From Nitrososphaerota archaeon (GTDB lineage Archaea > Thermoproteota > Nitrososphaeria > Nitrososphaerales > Gagatemarchaeaceae): a DNA stretch of 64,000 bases. The stretch spans positions 496,001 through 560,000 of the forward strand of contig JAFLYY010000001.1 in NCBI GenBank assembly GCA_029785825.1. Direction: 5' to 3'. Position numbers and translations under genes: made by a program. Shown here one piece after another: positions 9,062 through 17,968 of this stretch (position 1 is the stretch's first letter; each line of letters begins with the position of its first letter). The notes beneath the pieces are model-generated. The model saw only the letters and a program-made list of their open reading frames with translations. It did not search any database and was not told where the DNA came from.

Positions 9062-9416
9062 TTGGGTTTCTCCTCAGCTTCATCGCCAGGCCCGCCACAT
9101 CGGTCCCGTCGCGGGGGAGGGCGGCGTTGCTCCCGTATCTGAATGCCTCATATTCAGAGAGTTTCTCGTCCATCTTTCTCCAGTCGCTTTTCACTCCTTT
9201 CTCCCTGAGGTGTTCGAATGCCTCCGTCCACGTGTATCCCTGGGGGAGTTCCGGGGCGTACCTTTTGATGGACCGGTCCAACAGCTCAAAGGCAGCCCGC
9301 GCGTCAGGAACCACCCCGGGTCCTAGACTTCTCAAGAGGAGGTACCCTGTTCCGGCCAGCGCAAAGAGGGCAACATCGATTCCCAGCAGCGATCCTTCTA
9401 GGAGACTAATCGGCAA
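9021..9416 (-). CDS. DUF4129-like membrane protein (131 aa)
   Basis: One N-terminal membrane helix (GIDVALFALAGTGYLLLRSL) is followed by a soluble helical domain. It ends in LSEYEAFRYG, resembling the C-terminal DUF4129 region of transglutaminase-linked MoxR operons (tyrosine/glutamate and RYG). The short form without a transglutaminase domain is common beside MoxR-DUF58 genes. It overlaps the gene before it by 11 bp and moxR by 41 bp, so it belongs to the operon. Confidence 0.7.
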   Translation of the reverse strand: MPISLLEGSLLGIDVALFALAGTGYLLLRSLGPGVVPDARAAFELLDRSIKRYAPELPQGYTWTEAFEHLREKGVKSDWRKMDEKLSEYEAFRYGSNAALPRDGTDVAGLAMKLRRNPIDRRAKGEDTRAG

Positions 9417-10236
9417 GATAGCTCACCGTCGAGTTCGCCTGATAGCTGGTGAACACCACTCCTAGCGCGGGAATCGGCTGGTAAGGCGCCGAAGGTTGCA
9501 TCGCGACCCAGGTCCCGCCTGCGCCTTCATACTCCCCTATCACGGTACAGAGCACCTCTACCCTCTGCGTGGACCGCAGGTACAACAGGCCGGCTCCCGT
9601 CTCCCCAGATACTGTCGACGTCCATCCTGACAGCTGGATGGTGGAGTTGACAGGGAATGTGAAGTTCTCAGCGAACTTTGCGTATATGACCGAGCTCGGC
9701 TCTAGGGTCGAAACAGTGTCCTGGTTGATGACTACCACAGGGCTGGCTCCGCTCTCGACCGGAGTTATATCCAGCCTGAGGACGGTGGTGACGTCCGCCT
9801 GGAACTCCACGGTCTTCGTGAAATTGAATCCGGTTCCTAAAGCGGTCACAGTGAAGTTCCCTTCGGACACGGACGCGAACACTTCGCCCGACGAGTTGGT
9901 GACCACCCGAAAGCTCGTAGGCCTGCCCCGGTTGAACTTGTTGCCAACACCGACCTCGGTCAGGCTCAGCCCAAGCCCCGCGAGAGGGACGGTCGTGAAC
10001 TGGCTGCTGCTTCCCGCGGTCGGGGTGGCGTTCCCCGAGGAGAATTCTGTACTCTCCGCGATGGCCAAGAGGTAAGGAGAGGTGACGGTGGGAGGATTCG
10101 GCGCAGCGGACGAAACCTGCCCCCCGGTCCCTCCAGGCGTACTGCCGAGCCCTGCCCCGCCAAAAACAAGGCCAAGCAGAAGACTCATGATCAGAAGAAG
10201 CGGAATGAGCATACCCGTGGCGAGGCGGGAATACAC
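9406..10236 (-). CDS. Secreted or N-terminally anchored protein (276 aa)
   Basis: The N-terminal hydrophobic segment (MLIPLLLIMSLLLGLVFGGAG) is a signal peptide or anchor. A Ser/Thr/Gly/Asn-rich extracellular beta-type region with several N-x-S/T sites follows, and there is no C-terminal membrane helix. It is the first gene of the leftward MoxR-DUF58 operon. I do not recognise the family; by context it is a surface component of this system. Confidence 0.7.
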   Translation of the reverse strand: MYSRLATGMLIPLLLIMSLLLGLVFGGAGLGSTPGGTGGQVSSAAPNPPTVTSPYLLAIAESTEFSSGNATPTAGSSSQFTTVPLAGLGLSLTEVGVGNKFNRGRPTSFRVVTNSSGEVFASVSEGNFTVTALGTGFNFTKTVEFQADVTTVLRLDITPVESGASPVVVINQDTVSTLEPSSVIYAKFAENFTFPVNSTIQLSGWTSTVSGETGAGLLYLRSTQRVEVLCTVIGEYEGAGGTWVAMQPSAPYQPIPALGVVFTSYQANSTVSYLAD

Positions 10237-10503
10237 TTCGTCAGGATCGAGCCATGGAATCCGCTAAAAGGATTGTTAACAGAAATCGGGCCCACGCGTG
10301 GGGGCCAACCCCGGTGGGCACGCGGCGCGACTGGGCGGACGAGGGCTCCCGTCACCTGCAGCCGGCAGCCTGGCGGGTGTAACTGACGGACGGGGAGTCG
10401 CCCTGCTTATTGTCGGCTCGTAACTGTCTCAGCCTTGCGACGCTTTCGCAGGATGTCGTCGGCGTTCATGTCCGACGGCGCCATGCATCTCAGTCACAGG
10501 CCA
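10237..10503. other. Gene-free stretch with a CCCACGCGTGGG palindrome
   Basis: Between the divergent-looking end regions of the MoxR operon and the aldehyde dehydrogenase gene. It holds a 12-bp perfect palindrome at 10291-10302 within a G/C-rich hairpin-prone segment and a short A/T tract just after 10260, which probably belongs to the promoter of the leftward MoxR operon. No RNA gene was recognised. Confidence 0.4.
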
Positions 10504-11970
10504 CTAGTTGATTGGGAACGCCCACTTCTTCCCTTTCGAGTATTCCAGGACCTGGATGCTCTTCGTCTCGTAGTAATGGTCCAGGCCCTCGAATCCGAGC
10601 TCCCTCCCGAACCCGCTCTGTTTGAACCCTCCGAAGGGGACTTCAGCCCTCGCTATGGGTGGGGAGTTGACCCAGGTGGTGCCGGCCTGGATCCGTTCGG
10701 CGGCGTAGTATGCCCTCTCTACGTCCTTCGTCCAGACCGACGACCCGAGGCCGTAGAGGGTGTCGTTAGCCCTCTCCAGCGCCTCGTCGAGGTCCTTCAC
10801 CACGAAGATGGGGAGCGCGGGCCCGAAGCACTCCTCCCTTGCGATCTGGGAGTCGTAGTCTACTCCTGTAAGCACCACTGGAGAGAGGAAGTTCCCGCGG
10901 GAAAGCTCCTTGCCTGCGGGCCTCCCACCTTGCACCAGTTCCTTGGCGCCGCGGTTCTCGGCATCCTCGACCATCGACTCCACTCTCCCCCTCTGTTCTG
11001 CGGTGTGGACCGGGCCCATGTGGGTGGACTTCTCCATCCCGTTCCCGATCCTTATCGTCCTGACCTTTTCCGCGAACTTTTCCACGAACCGCTCCGCTAT
11101 GGACTCGAACAGGAAGAGCCTCTTGACCGAGGTGCACGACTGACCGCAGTTCCTGAATCTCCCCCAGGCCGCTCCCTCAACGGCGAGTTCGATGTCCGCG
11201 TCGTCACAGACGATCATAGGGTCGGAGCCTCCCAGTTCGAGGGTGAGCCGCTTGATCGACTTCGCCGACCCCTCCATAATCCTCTTCCCGGTCCCGGTCT
11301 CCCCCGTGAACGCGATCTTGGCTACCTTGGGGTTGTCGAGGAGCTCCTCCCCGACCACCGCGCCGGGCCCGGTGACCACATTGACCGCCCCCGGGGTCAA
11401 CCCCGCCTTCACCATCAGGCTGCCGACCTTGACGTCGGTGATAGGAGTGGTGCTGGCCGGCTTGACCACGAACGTGTTCCCCGCGGCGAGCCCGGGGGCC
11501 ACTTTCCACCCCATCAGCGATACGGGGAAGTTCCAGGGGAGGATCGCCCCCACGACGCCCAACGGCCTCTTCGTGACTATGAAGAACCCCTCTCCGGTTG
11601 AGAACGGGTTGTGCGCCCCCCGTTCGCGCCCTATCAGCCCTGCGTAGTATTCACAGGTGTTCGCGAATGAGCCTATCTCGCCCTTGGCCTCTCCCAGCGG
11701 CTTCCCCTGCTCCATTGTGAGGGTGGCTCCCAGGTCGTCGACGCTGGCCCTCACCAGCTCGGCCGTCTTCAGAAGGACCCTGGAGCGCTCTATGTTCGGT
11801 TTCTCGGACCAGACCTTGAATGCGTCGGCGGCGGCGTCAATCGCCCTCCGGGCGTCCTCCCTGGTCCCCTTGGGGACCGTGTCCACCGCCTCCCCGGTCG
11901 CAGGGTTCGCGACCCGTATGACGTCGGCGCCTTGGGCGTCCTCCAGCTGGCCTTGGATGAGCATCTTCAT
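10504..11970 (-). CDS. NAD(P)-dependent aldehyde dehydrogenase (succinate-semialdehyde dehydrogenase-like)
   Basis: 488 residues covering the full ALDH fold. The PWNFP motif is at about 145, the general base Glu245 lies in LELGGSD, and the nucleophile Cys279 in NCGQSCTS. The C-terminal GYG/PFGG-type segment (VPFGGFKQSGFGRELG) is present. The family oxidises aldehydes to acids; the short, single-domain form and overall pattern suit succinate-semialdehyde or lactaldehyde dehydrogenases. The iron alcohol dehydrogenase gene immediately upstream on the same strand suggests an alcohol-aldehyde-acid oxidation pair. Confidence 0.9.
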   Translation of the reverse strand: MKMLIQGQLEDAQGADVIRVANPATGEAVDTVPKGTREDARRAIDAAADAFKVWSEKPNIERSRVLLKTAELVRASVDDLGATLTMEQGKPLGEAKGEIGSFANTCEYYAGLIGRERGAHNPFSTGEGFFIVTKRPLGVVGAILPWNFPVSLMGWKVAPGLAAGNTFVVKPASTTPITDVKVGSLMVKAGLTPGAVNVVTGPGAVVGEELLDNPKVAKIAFTGETGTGKRIMEGSAKSIKRLTLELGGSDPMIVCDDADIELAVEGAAWGRFRNCGQSCTSVKRLFLFESIAERFVEKFAEKVRTIRIGNGMEKSTHMGPVHTAEQRGRVESMVEDAENRGAKELVQGGRPAGKELSRGNFLSPVVLTGVDYDSQIAREECFGPALPIFVVKDLDEALERANDTLYGLGSSVWTKDVERAYYAAERIQAGTTWVNSPPIARAEVPFGGFKQSGFGRELGFEGLDHYYETKSIQVLEYSKGKKWAFPIN

Positions 11971-12019
11971 GGATTCTCTGCCCTCCGACAGACCGCCGGC
12001 CCGTATAAGACTTGTCTGT

Positions 12020-13168
12020 TCAGGACCTGAGGTCTCCTTCCCACATCCTCCTGTAGAGCCCGGCCATGCTCTTGGCGTCGAAGACCAGCGGGCTGTTCGG
12101 CCTCGGGTACATCGTCACGCACTCCTCGGCGAGGGAAGCCAGGTCCCCCTCCGCGACCCCGACCTCTTTCAGGGTGGTCGGGACCTTGATGTGGGCCGCG
12201 ATCCCTTTCGCCCTCTCTCCGACGGCCAGCCCGACCACGGCGGGGTCACCCGTGGGGTCGACCCCGAATGCCTCTGCCAGGCGGCCCACCTTCGGGCCGC
12301 AGGCGACCGCGTAGTTGGAGATCATGTACGGGAGGGGGACGCCGCACGACACCCCGTGAGGCAACCTGAACCGCGTAGCGATGGTGTACCCTATCGAGTG
12401 GCCGTAGACCATCCTGGCCTGGAGGGCGATCCCTCCCATCAGCGCGCCCGCGCTCATCGCCTCCCTCGCCTTCCTGTCTCCTCCCGCGTCGAAGGCCGTC
12501 TCCAGGTTCGCCACGATCAGCCTGATCCCCTCCAGGGCCGCGGAGTCCGTTATGGGGCTGGCGGCGGAGGAGAGGTAGGCTTCCACGTTGTGGCAGAGGG
12601 CGTCCATCCCGGTCGCCGCAGTCACCCCGGGAGGCATGGACATCGTCAGCTCCGGGTCTACCACCGCAGCGGAAGGGAGGAGGAGCGGGCTGTTGATCCA
12701 CTGCTTGTGCCCGTCTACGGTCACCATGGAAGTCACCGTCAGCTCGGCGCCCGTCCCTGCGGTGGTCGGGACCATGATGGAAGGGAGGGGCCTCTTCGCG
12801 AACAGGTTGCTCCCTACGAATGACTTCGCTGGCCCTGGGTTGGTGGCGAGCCCCGAAGCGACCTTCGCCATGTCCATCGAGCTCCCCCCTCCGACCCCAA
12901 TCACGATGTCGTATCCGGCCGCCCGGACCCTGTCCGCGACCGCCTGGGCCACCTCTATCCTCGGCTCGGCTTCCACTTCGTCGAACAGATCGCAACTGAC
13001 CCCTTTGAGGCCGTCCTCAACCTTGCCCGCTATCCCTGTCTTGACCATCACCTTGTCGGTCACCAACAGCGCCCTCGTCCCGCCGAGTCCTTTCGCCTCG
13101 GCACCGATCTCGTCCAGGGCTCCGAACCCGAACGACAGCTTTGTGGGGAGGAAGTAGTGGAACTTCAA
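12020..13168 (-). CDS. Iron-containing (group III) alcohol dehydrogenase
   Basis: 382 residues, the usual length. The nucleotide-binding GVGGGSSMD is at 91-99. Metal-binding Asp/His positions lie in GMDALCHNVEAYLS and MVYGHSIGYTIA. The protein is cytoplasmic and NAD(P)-dependent. Substrates range from primary alcohols to lactaldehyde or 4-hydroxybutyrate; the adjacent aldehyde dehydrogenase suggests coupling through an aldehyde. It is transcribed divergently from the phosphomevalonate dehydratase genes, with a TTTTTAA-rich element between them. Confidence 0.9.
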   Translation of the reverse strand: MKFHYFLPTKLSFGFGALDEIGAEAKGLGGTRALLVTDKVMVKTGIAGKVEDGLKGVSCDLFDEVEAEPRIEVAQAVADRVRAAGYDIVIGVGGGSSMDMAKVASGLATNPGPAKSFVGSNLFAKRPLPSIMVPTTAGTGAELTVTSMVTVDGHKQWINSPLLLPSAAVVDPELTMSMPPGVTAATGMDALCHNVEAYLSSAASPITDSAALEGIRLIVANLETAFDAGGDRKAREAMSAGALMGGIALQARMVYGHSIGYTIATRFRLPHGVSCGVPLPYMISNYAVACGPKVGRLAEAFGVDPTGDPAVVGLAVGERAKGIAAHIKVPTTLKEVGVAEGDLASLAEECVTMYPRPNSPLVFDAKSMAGLYRRMWEGDLRS

Positions 13169-13221
13169 CAGTCGAAGAAGGTAGGACGCCTTTTTAACTG
13201 ATACCGGGCCGCGACGGAGAG

Positions 13222-14430
13222 TTGCACCTCGATTCGGACCAGGAGAGGCTTCTCCGGGGAGAGGGGGGCGAAGCGAAGCAGTTCGCCATGGAGATCGTCA
13301 CCAAGGTGGGGGACGCCGTCGGGGCGAGCTCCCTGGTCCCGATAAAGTCGGCCCACGTCCTCGCGCACTACAGCAGCCTGCATGACGCCGGGGTGGACGT
13401 CCTCGAAAGGTTCGCAGAGTCGGGAGGGAGGTTCGCGGTCCCCACCTCGGTAGACCCGGCGAGCATCGACCTTCAGAACTGGAAGAGCTTCGGGATTCCG
13501 GAAGAGTACGCCCGGAAGCAGTTCCGCCTCTGCGACGCATACGGCAGGCTGGGAGGGATGCGGTGCTGGAGCTGCGTCCCATATCAGGTCTGCAACTTCC
13601 CCAAGCAAGGGGAAGCCGTCGCCTGGGCCGAGTCCAGCGCCGTCGTTTTCGCCAACTCGGTCATGGGGTGCAGGTCCAACAAGATCACGGCCGGGATGGA
13701 CGTCGCCTGCGCCGTGCTGGGGGTGACCCCCAGCTTCGGCATGCTGGAGGAGGAGGGGCGCAGGGCGAAGGTGACGTTCAGGGTCGGGTTTGACTGGCTC
13801 TCGGAGCTAGACTACCGGTCCCTGGGGTACTTCGTGGGCAAGAGCTCCGGGTCGAGGGTCCCCGCCTTGGAGGGCCTCCCCCGCTCTGTCACCTCCGACG
13901 ACCTCAAGCACCTGGGGGCCGGGGCCGCGGCTGCCGGGCCTGTAACCATGATACACTATCCCGGGATCACCCCGGGGTCACCTACTCTCGCGGCCGCGTC
14001 AGGGGGTGAAAAGGTCGAGGAGGTGGAGGTCACGCGGGGGGACCTGGACGAAGTGAGGGCGGACCTCGACCAGACGGAAGAGCCCCCGGACCTCGTCGCC
14101 CTCGGCGTGCCGCACCTCTCAACCAACGAGCTCGGGGCCCTCGCCAACCTGCTCGAAGGGAGGAGGGTGAAGGCGGGGGTGAAGATGTACCTGTACACCT
14201 CATCACAGGCCTACGACATGGCCGAGAGGACCGGGATCGCCAGCGTGATCGAAGCGTCCGGGGCCCGCATCACCCACAGCACGGACGCGGAGATCTCGCC
14301 GCTGAAGGCGCTCGGCTTCGAGGTGGTAATGACCAACTCGGCCAAGCTCGCGGAGATCATCTCTTCAGAGGGTGAGGTCAGAATGAGGTACGCGCCGCAG
14401 AAGGATATAGTCGAGCGGGTGACAGGGTGA
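13222..14430 (+). CDS. Aconitase X / phosphomevalonate dehydratase large subunit
   Basis: 402 residues of the AcnX catalytic (DUF521) family, starting at TTG after a GAGAG purine run. Conserved Cys positions occur in GGMRCWSCVPYQVC and SVMGCRSNK, expected to hold the Fe-S cluster. With the small subunit next door this is the archaeal phosphomevalonate 5-dehydratase. That enzyme forms trans-anhydromevalonate 5-phosphate in the archaeal mevalonate pathway (established for Aeropyrum). Alternative AcnX functions (cis-3-hydroxyproline dehydratase) are bacterial and less likely. The stop overlaps the small subunit start (GTGA). Confidence 0.88.
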   Translation: MHLDSDQERLLRGEGGEAKQFAMEIVTKVGDAVGASSLVPIKSAHVLAHYSSLHDAGVDVLERFAESGGRFAVPTSVDPASIDLQNWKSFGIPEEYARKQFRLCDAYGRLGGMRCWSCVPYQVCNFPKQGEAVAWAESSAVVFANSVMGCRSNKITAGMDVACAVLGVTPSFGMLEEEGRRAKVTFRVGFDWLSELDYRSLGYFVGKSSGSRVPALEGLPRSVTSDDLKHLGAGAAAAGPVTMIHYPGITPGSPTLAAASGGEKVEEVEVTRGDLDEVRADLDQTEEPPDLVALGVPHLSTNELGALANLLEGRRVKAGVKMYLYTSSQAYDMAERTGIASVIEASGARITHSTDAEISPLKALGFEVVMTNSAKLAEIISSEGEVRMRYAPQKDIVERVTG

Positions 14431-14855
14431 CCGAGGCGAGCTTCAGAGGAAGGGGGCTGATCCCCGGGAAGGCGGAGGGGCCCGCCCTGCTCTCCTTGAA
14501 GGCGTTCACGTTCGCACACGGGGTCGACCCGTCCACCGGGACCGTGACCGACGTGAGGAGCGACGTCAGGGGATCCAACGTCAAGGGGCGGGTCCTGTTC
14601 TACCCGTTCGGGAAGGGGTCCACGACCGCCTCTGCCTGGTTCCTCGAGACTGTGCGCCTAGGGAACGCCCCCTCCGCCATAGTCACCGAGGGGGTGGACC
14701 TGTCTGCGGTGATAGGATCGGTGATGGCGCGCGAGGTATACGGCAAAGGCATCCCCGTCATATCGGGGATAGCGAGGGACGCATACTCGAAGATCGTCGC
14801 CGGTTCCAAGGTCAGGGTGGACTCGGAGAGGGGGGAGGTGAAGGTCCAGGGTTGA
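14427..14855 (+). CDS. Phosphomevalonate dehydratase small subunit (DUF126 / AcnX swivel domain)
   Basis: 142 residues. The swivelling-domain features include GLIPGKAEGPALL near the start, then VLFYPFGKGSTTASAW, where the GKGSTT loop binds substrate, and IPVISG late. It completes the enzyme encoded by the preceding gene, which it overlaps by 4 bp; a stoichiometric two-subunit complex is expected. The next gene (HAD phosphatase) also overlaps by 4 bp, so three genes form one translationally coupled unit. Confidence 0.9.
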   Translation: MTEASFRGRGLIPGKAEGPALLSLKAFTFAHGVDPSTGTVTDVRSDVRGSNVKGRVLFYPFGKGSTTASAWFLETVRLGNAPSAIVTEGVDLSAVIGSVMAREVYGKGIPVISGIARDAYSKIVAGSKVRVDSERGEVKVQG

Positions 14856-15631
14856 AGCGCGTCCTCTCGAAGAAGGACCTGTTCCTGTTCGACCTGGACG
14901 GGGTCTTCTACAAGGGGAAGGAGACCAGGGTGAAGATCGGAGGGACCGCCGCCGTGGAGGCACTCAGGAGGCGGGGAAAGAAGCTCTTCGTGCTCACCAA
15001 CAACTCGACCGACTCGGCCGAAACGGTCTGGTCCCGCCTGGTGGGCACCGGAGTCCCGGTCCGCAGGGAGGAGGTCCTCACCACCACCCTCCTCATGGCC
15101 GACTTCCTGCTGGAAAGGTACGGCAGGGTGGCCTACTTCCTGGTGGGGGAGAGAGGACTGGAAGAGGAGATGGCAAAGCGGGGCCACACTCGGGTGAGAG
15201 GAGAAACCGCCGACTTCGTGGTGGTGGGGCTCGACAGGAAGATAACGTATGAGAAACTCGACCACGCCGCGAGGCTCGCCAGGAACGGGGCGAAGATCGT
15301 GGCCACCCACGCGTCACGTCTCTACATGTACAAAGCGGGGCCGGCGGTCGCGACGGGACCGCTTGTGAAGGCCATAGAATATGCCAGCCGCAGGAGGGCC
15401 GTCGTCATCGGAAAGCCTTCTCCGCTGATGTTCGAGATAGCGCTGGGCCGCGCCCATTCAGAGAAGGCAAACGCGGTCATGGTCGGGGACCAGGTGGACA
15501 CCGACATAGCTGGCGCGTCGAACGCGGGAATCGACTCCGTACTTGTCAGGAGCGGGGTCGACCAGGACCCCGGGCCCTACAGGGTTCTGGCCACACTAGA
15601 CAACGTCGACGGCATAGTCCCGCTCCTCTGA
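14852..15631 (+). CDS. HAD-IIA family phosphatase (NagD-like)
   Basis: 259 residues with the HAD motifs in order: nucleophile FDLDGVFY (Asp ~13), VLTNNST (motif II Thr/Ser), KPSP (motif III Lys) and GDQVDTDI (motif IV). The C2-type cap between motifs II and III matches NagD/AraL. Substrates in this family are nucleotide or sugar phosphates. It is coupled by a 4-bp overlap to the phosphomevalonate dehydratase genes; whether it acts on an isoprenoid intermediate is only a guess from context. Confidence 0.88.
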   Translation: MKRVLSKKDLFLFDLDGVFYKGKETRVKIGGTAAVEALRRRGKKLFVLTNNSTDSAETVWSRLVGTGVPVRREEVLTTTLLMADFLLERYGRVAYFLVGERGLEEEMAKRGHTRVRGETADFVVVGLDRKITYEKLDHAARLARNGAKIVATHASRLYMYKAGPAVATGPLVKAIEYASRRRAVVIGKPSPLMFEIALGRAHSEKANAVMVGDQVDTDIAGASNAGIDSVLVRSGVDQDPGPYRVLATLDNVDGIVPLL

Positions 15632-15636
15632 CCTGC

Positions 15637-16722
15637 CTACGCCCCGTGCTCCTTCAGGAAGCGCTCGTCCACTTCGACCCCCAGGCCGTCTCCCGAGGGG
15701 ACTTTCATTTTCCCTCCCCTCGGTTCGGGGATTCCGCGGACGAGCTCGGTCTGGAGCGGATTGGTGAAGGGGTTGAGCTCGACCCCGACCGAAGGGAAGG
15801 CGGAGGCGACGTGAATCGAGGCGGCAAGGGACACGCCCGAGTTCATCCCGGTCATGGGGGAGAACGATATCCCGTGCGCGGCTGCTTCGCGTGCGACTTC
15901 TGCCTCGACCTTCACCCCCCCGCATCGGCTCACGCTCGGCTCAACCACCCCGATCAGCCCCTCAGCGAGAGGGACGTGGAAGTCCCCGGGGAACCAGCTC
16001 TCCCCGGCCCCGATCCTCGTCCTGGCCCCTCTCAGCGCCCGGTATCCTCCGATGTCGTCGGACAGGACAGGCTCTTCGAACCAGGCCAGGTCCAGGTCGG
16101 AGAAGGCGTCGCACGCCCTCAGGGCGGCCGAGGAGTCGTAGGCCCCGTTGGCATCGGCGACAAGCATCCCATCCTCCCACAGGACCCTGACCCGATGCAG
16201 CAATCTGCTGTCCTCTTCTACCCCGAACCCCACTTTGACCTTGGCTCCTGAGAGCTCTTTGCCCTTCGACAGTGCGACCTGCGCTTCCAGAGGGCCTCTG
16301 GACTCGAACAGTGAGCCGGCAAATGCTGGGACCTCCTCCGCCGGCCCCCCTGACAGGATGCGCCCTAGAGGCTTCCGCTCAAGCTTTCCCCGGCAGTCAT
16401 GGAGGGCGATGTCTATCCCGCTGAGCGCCTCGACGTCCGTCCCCCTGGTATGCCCCCGGACTCGGAGCTCCCGCCAGACGGCCTCCCAAGCCGACCCCTC
16501 GCCGTCCCAATCCTTCCCTTCGACCGTCTTCCCGAGGTACCTCACCAGCAGCGCCGTGGCGCCAGGGTCGAACCTCGTCATGGCTTCCCCCCAGCCCTGC
16601 ACCCCGTCCACTTCAGCCCTGACCAGGACCGCCTGATACGACGCGTAGCTGAACGTCCCTCCTCTCAGCTTCTCTTCGGTCTTGACCCTGACGGGGAACG
16701 CTTCTACCGACCTGACTCTCAT
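15637..16722 (-). CDS. Enolase-superfamily enzyme (mandelate racemase/muconate lactonizing subgroup)
   Basis: 361 residues with capping N-terminal domain and TIM barrel. The Lys acid/base motif KVKVG (near residue 185), metal ligands in VADANGAY, FEEP and GAGESW, and the C-terminal motif with ISFSPMTGMNSG follow family order. This is the MLE/dipeptide-epimerase/o-succinylbenzoate synthase group; the substrate cannot be assigned. It converges on the HAD gene with a 5-bp gap and is the only leftward gene between 13.2 and 17.5 kb. Confidence 0.82.
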   Translation of the reverse strand: MRVRSVEAFPVRVKTEEKLRGGTFSYASYQAVLVRAEVDGVQGWGEAMTRFDPGATALLVRYLGKTVEGKDWDGEGSAWEAVWRELRVRGHTRGTDVEALSGIDIALHDCRGKLERKPLGRILSGGPAEEVPAFAGSLFESRGPLEAQVALSKGKELSGAKVKVGFGVEEDSRLLHRVRVLWEDGMLVADANGAYDSSAALRACDAFSDLDLAWFEEPVLSDDIGGYRALRGARTRIGAGESWFPGDFHVPLAEGLIGVVEPSVSRCGGVKVEAEVAREAAAHGISFSPMTGMNSGVSLAASIHVASAFPSVGVELNPFTNPLQTELVRGIPEPRGGKMKVPSGDGLGVEVDERFLKEHGA

Positions 16723-16777
16723 CCTGCCTCCGCGCCCGGGGCAACCTTAAATTGGTTAGCGCTGCCTTTCGTCATGT

Positions 16778-17191
16778 TTGCAGCATCCAGCTTCGAGAGG
16801 CCTCGCCAAATGCGCCCTTTGCGGCGCCCCCGAACCCCAGGCAGGGACCTTCCCGATGGTGGTCGGGGTGGGGAAGGTCTGCATCTCCGACGGGATGACG
16901 AAGGTGAAGTGCGAGTCCTGCGGGGAGGAGGTGAAGCGCGTCACGTCCGCGAAGCTCCAGGGTAGGACGGTCTGCCTGGCCGACTACATGAAGGAGGTGG
17001 AGAAGTTCAGGCAGCACATCGTTCAGAGCTTCGACGAGGACAACGAGCCTGCCGCTTCGATACTCGGGCGCGCCTACAAGGAAGCGCCGGAGGGATATAC
17101 GCTGCTGGCAGTCCGCAGGGGGAGGAACAGCAGGCACCTGTGGGAGGCCGAGTATGAGAAGACCGAGATCTTCCAGATGAGATGCAGTTAA
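16778..17191 (+). CDS. Zinc-ribbon-type small protein (137 aa)
   Basis: Two Cys pairs, CALC near residue 12 and CESC near 48, with further Cys (VCISD, VCLAD), suggest one or two structural zinc sites in the first 70 residues, followed by an acidic helical part. The annotated start is TTG at 16778; a TTAAATT element ~26 bp upstream supports initiation around here. Family unrecognised; a nucleic-acid or regulatory role is possible but unproven. Confidence 0.6.
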   Translation: MQHPASRGLAKCALCGAPEPQAGTFPMVVGVGKVCISDGMTKVKCESCGEEVKRVTSAKLQGRTVCLADYMKEVEKFRQHIVQSFDEDNEPAASILGRAYKEAPEGYTLLAVRRGRNSRHLWEAEYEKTEIFQMRCS

Positions 17192-17260
17192 CCGCCAGAG
17201 CAACAACTCTACACACTTTTCCTTAAACTGACGCCGGGCTCGTTACACGGCGAACCTTCT

Positions 17261-17584
17261 TTGGCCAACGAAGAGATGCTGGTCCTCAACAAGCTCCTTC
17301 AGGAGATAGAAGACCTGAAGCTAGGGCTCGATCCGAACGTCCTAGCGGGGTGGTATCAGAAGATAGCCAGCGACGCCAGGGCCGAGGCTCCGATGCACCT
17401 CACAGAGTCCATAGACGTGGTCCAGGATCCCATCCTCCCGATGAAGTTCGAGTTCAAGACGTCGAGGCGGGCCATCAAATATGTGACGGAAGCCATCGAC
17501 AGAAACCTCGACGGCATGCCGCTGGCGACGCGGCTTTACTTCCAGAAGCTGTCCGAGCTCATCCAGGCCGAAGCCCTGCGCTAG
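17261..17584 (+). CDS. Hypothetical protein (107 aa)
   Basis: Starts at TTG 31 bp after a TTAAACT element. Helical, soluble and acidic, with no recognised motif. The stop overlaps the stop of the convergent cupredoxin remnant. Codon use fits the host. No family assignment. Confidence 0.6.
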   Translation: MANEEMLVLNKLLQEIEDLKLGLDPNVLAGWYQKIASDARAEAPMHLTESIDVVQDPILPMKFEFKTSRRAIKYVTEAIDRNLDGMPLATRLYFQKLSELIQAEALR

Positions 17585-17900
17585 CCTGCCAGCACGGTCA
17601 CGACCCCGACCATCCAGGGGTGGAGCTCGCAGTGATACACGTAGACTCCGGGGACCGTGAAGGTGTGGGCGTAGTTGTCTCCGATGTTAAGGTATCCCGG
17701 GCTGAAGGGGATGCCCCGGCCGGAACCGTGGAGGAGTGATCTCCGACTGCATCGAGGAGATCTGCAGTTCCTGCGCGCTGAGCTGGTCAGCCGAGGACTG
17801 CGTGGACGTCACTTATGCCGCGGCGACTGCCGCCAGCCCGACAAGGGGGTGGACGCCAAGGGCGTTTGCCGTGTTCAGGCCTCTCCTCGTGTTTCCGTTC
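17581..17900 (-). pseudogene. Decayed membrane cupredoxin remnant
   Basis: On the minus strand the segment before the TAG at 17581 encodes HTFTVPGVYVYHCELHPWM, a clear type-1 copper site (Cys-x2-4-His-x-x-Met order) of a plastocyanin-like protein. Upstream in another frame there is a hydrophobic stretch with an in-frame stop, then a Ser/Gln-rich coil (SADQLSAQELQISSMQSEI). This recalls the N-terminal anchor and coil of the intact cupredoxin at 19.4-20.1 kb. Frame change, stop codon and missing middle indicate a degraded paralogue. Extent is approximate. Confidence 0.65.
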
Positions 17901-17968
17901 TTTACGTGCCGGAGTCCGGGAGGGCGGGTGTGACTTGAGTGGACCACGGCGTCCTGCGCTTCCGCCGC

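Noticed and set aside
10435-11601. Plus-strand 388-aa frame over the aldehyde dehydrogenase gene
   Set aside because: The minus strand carries the complete ALDH active site; the plus frame is low in recognisable motifs.
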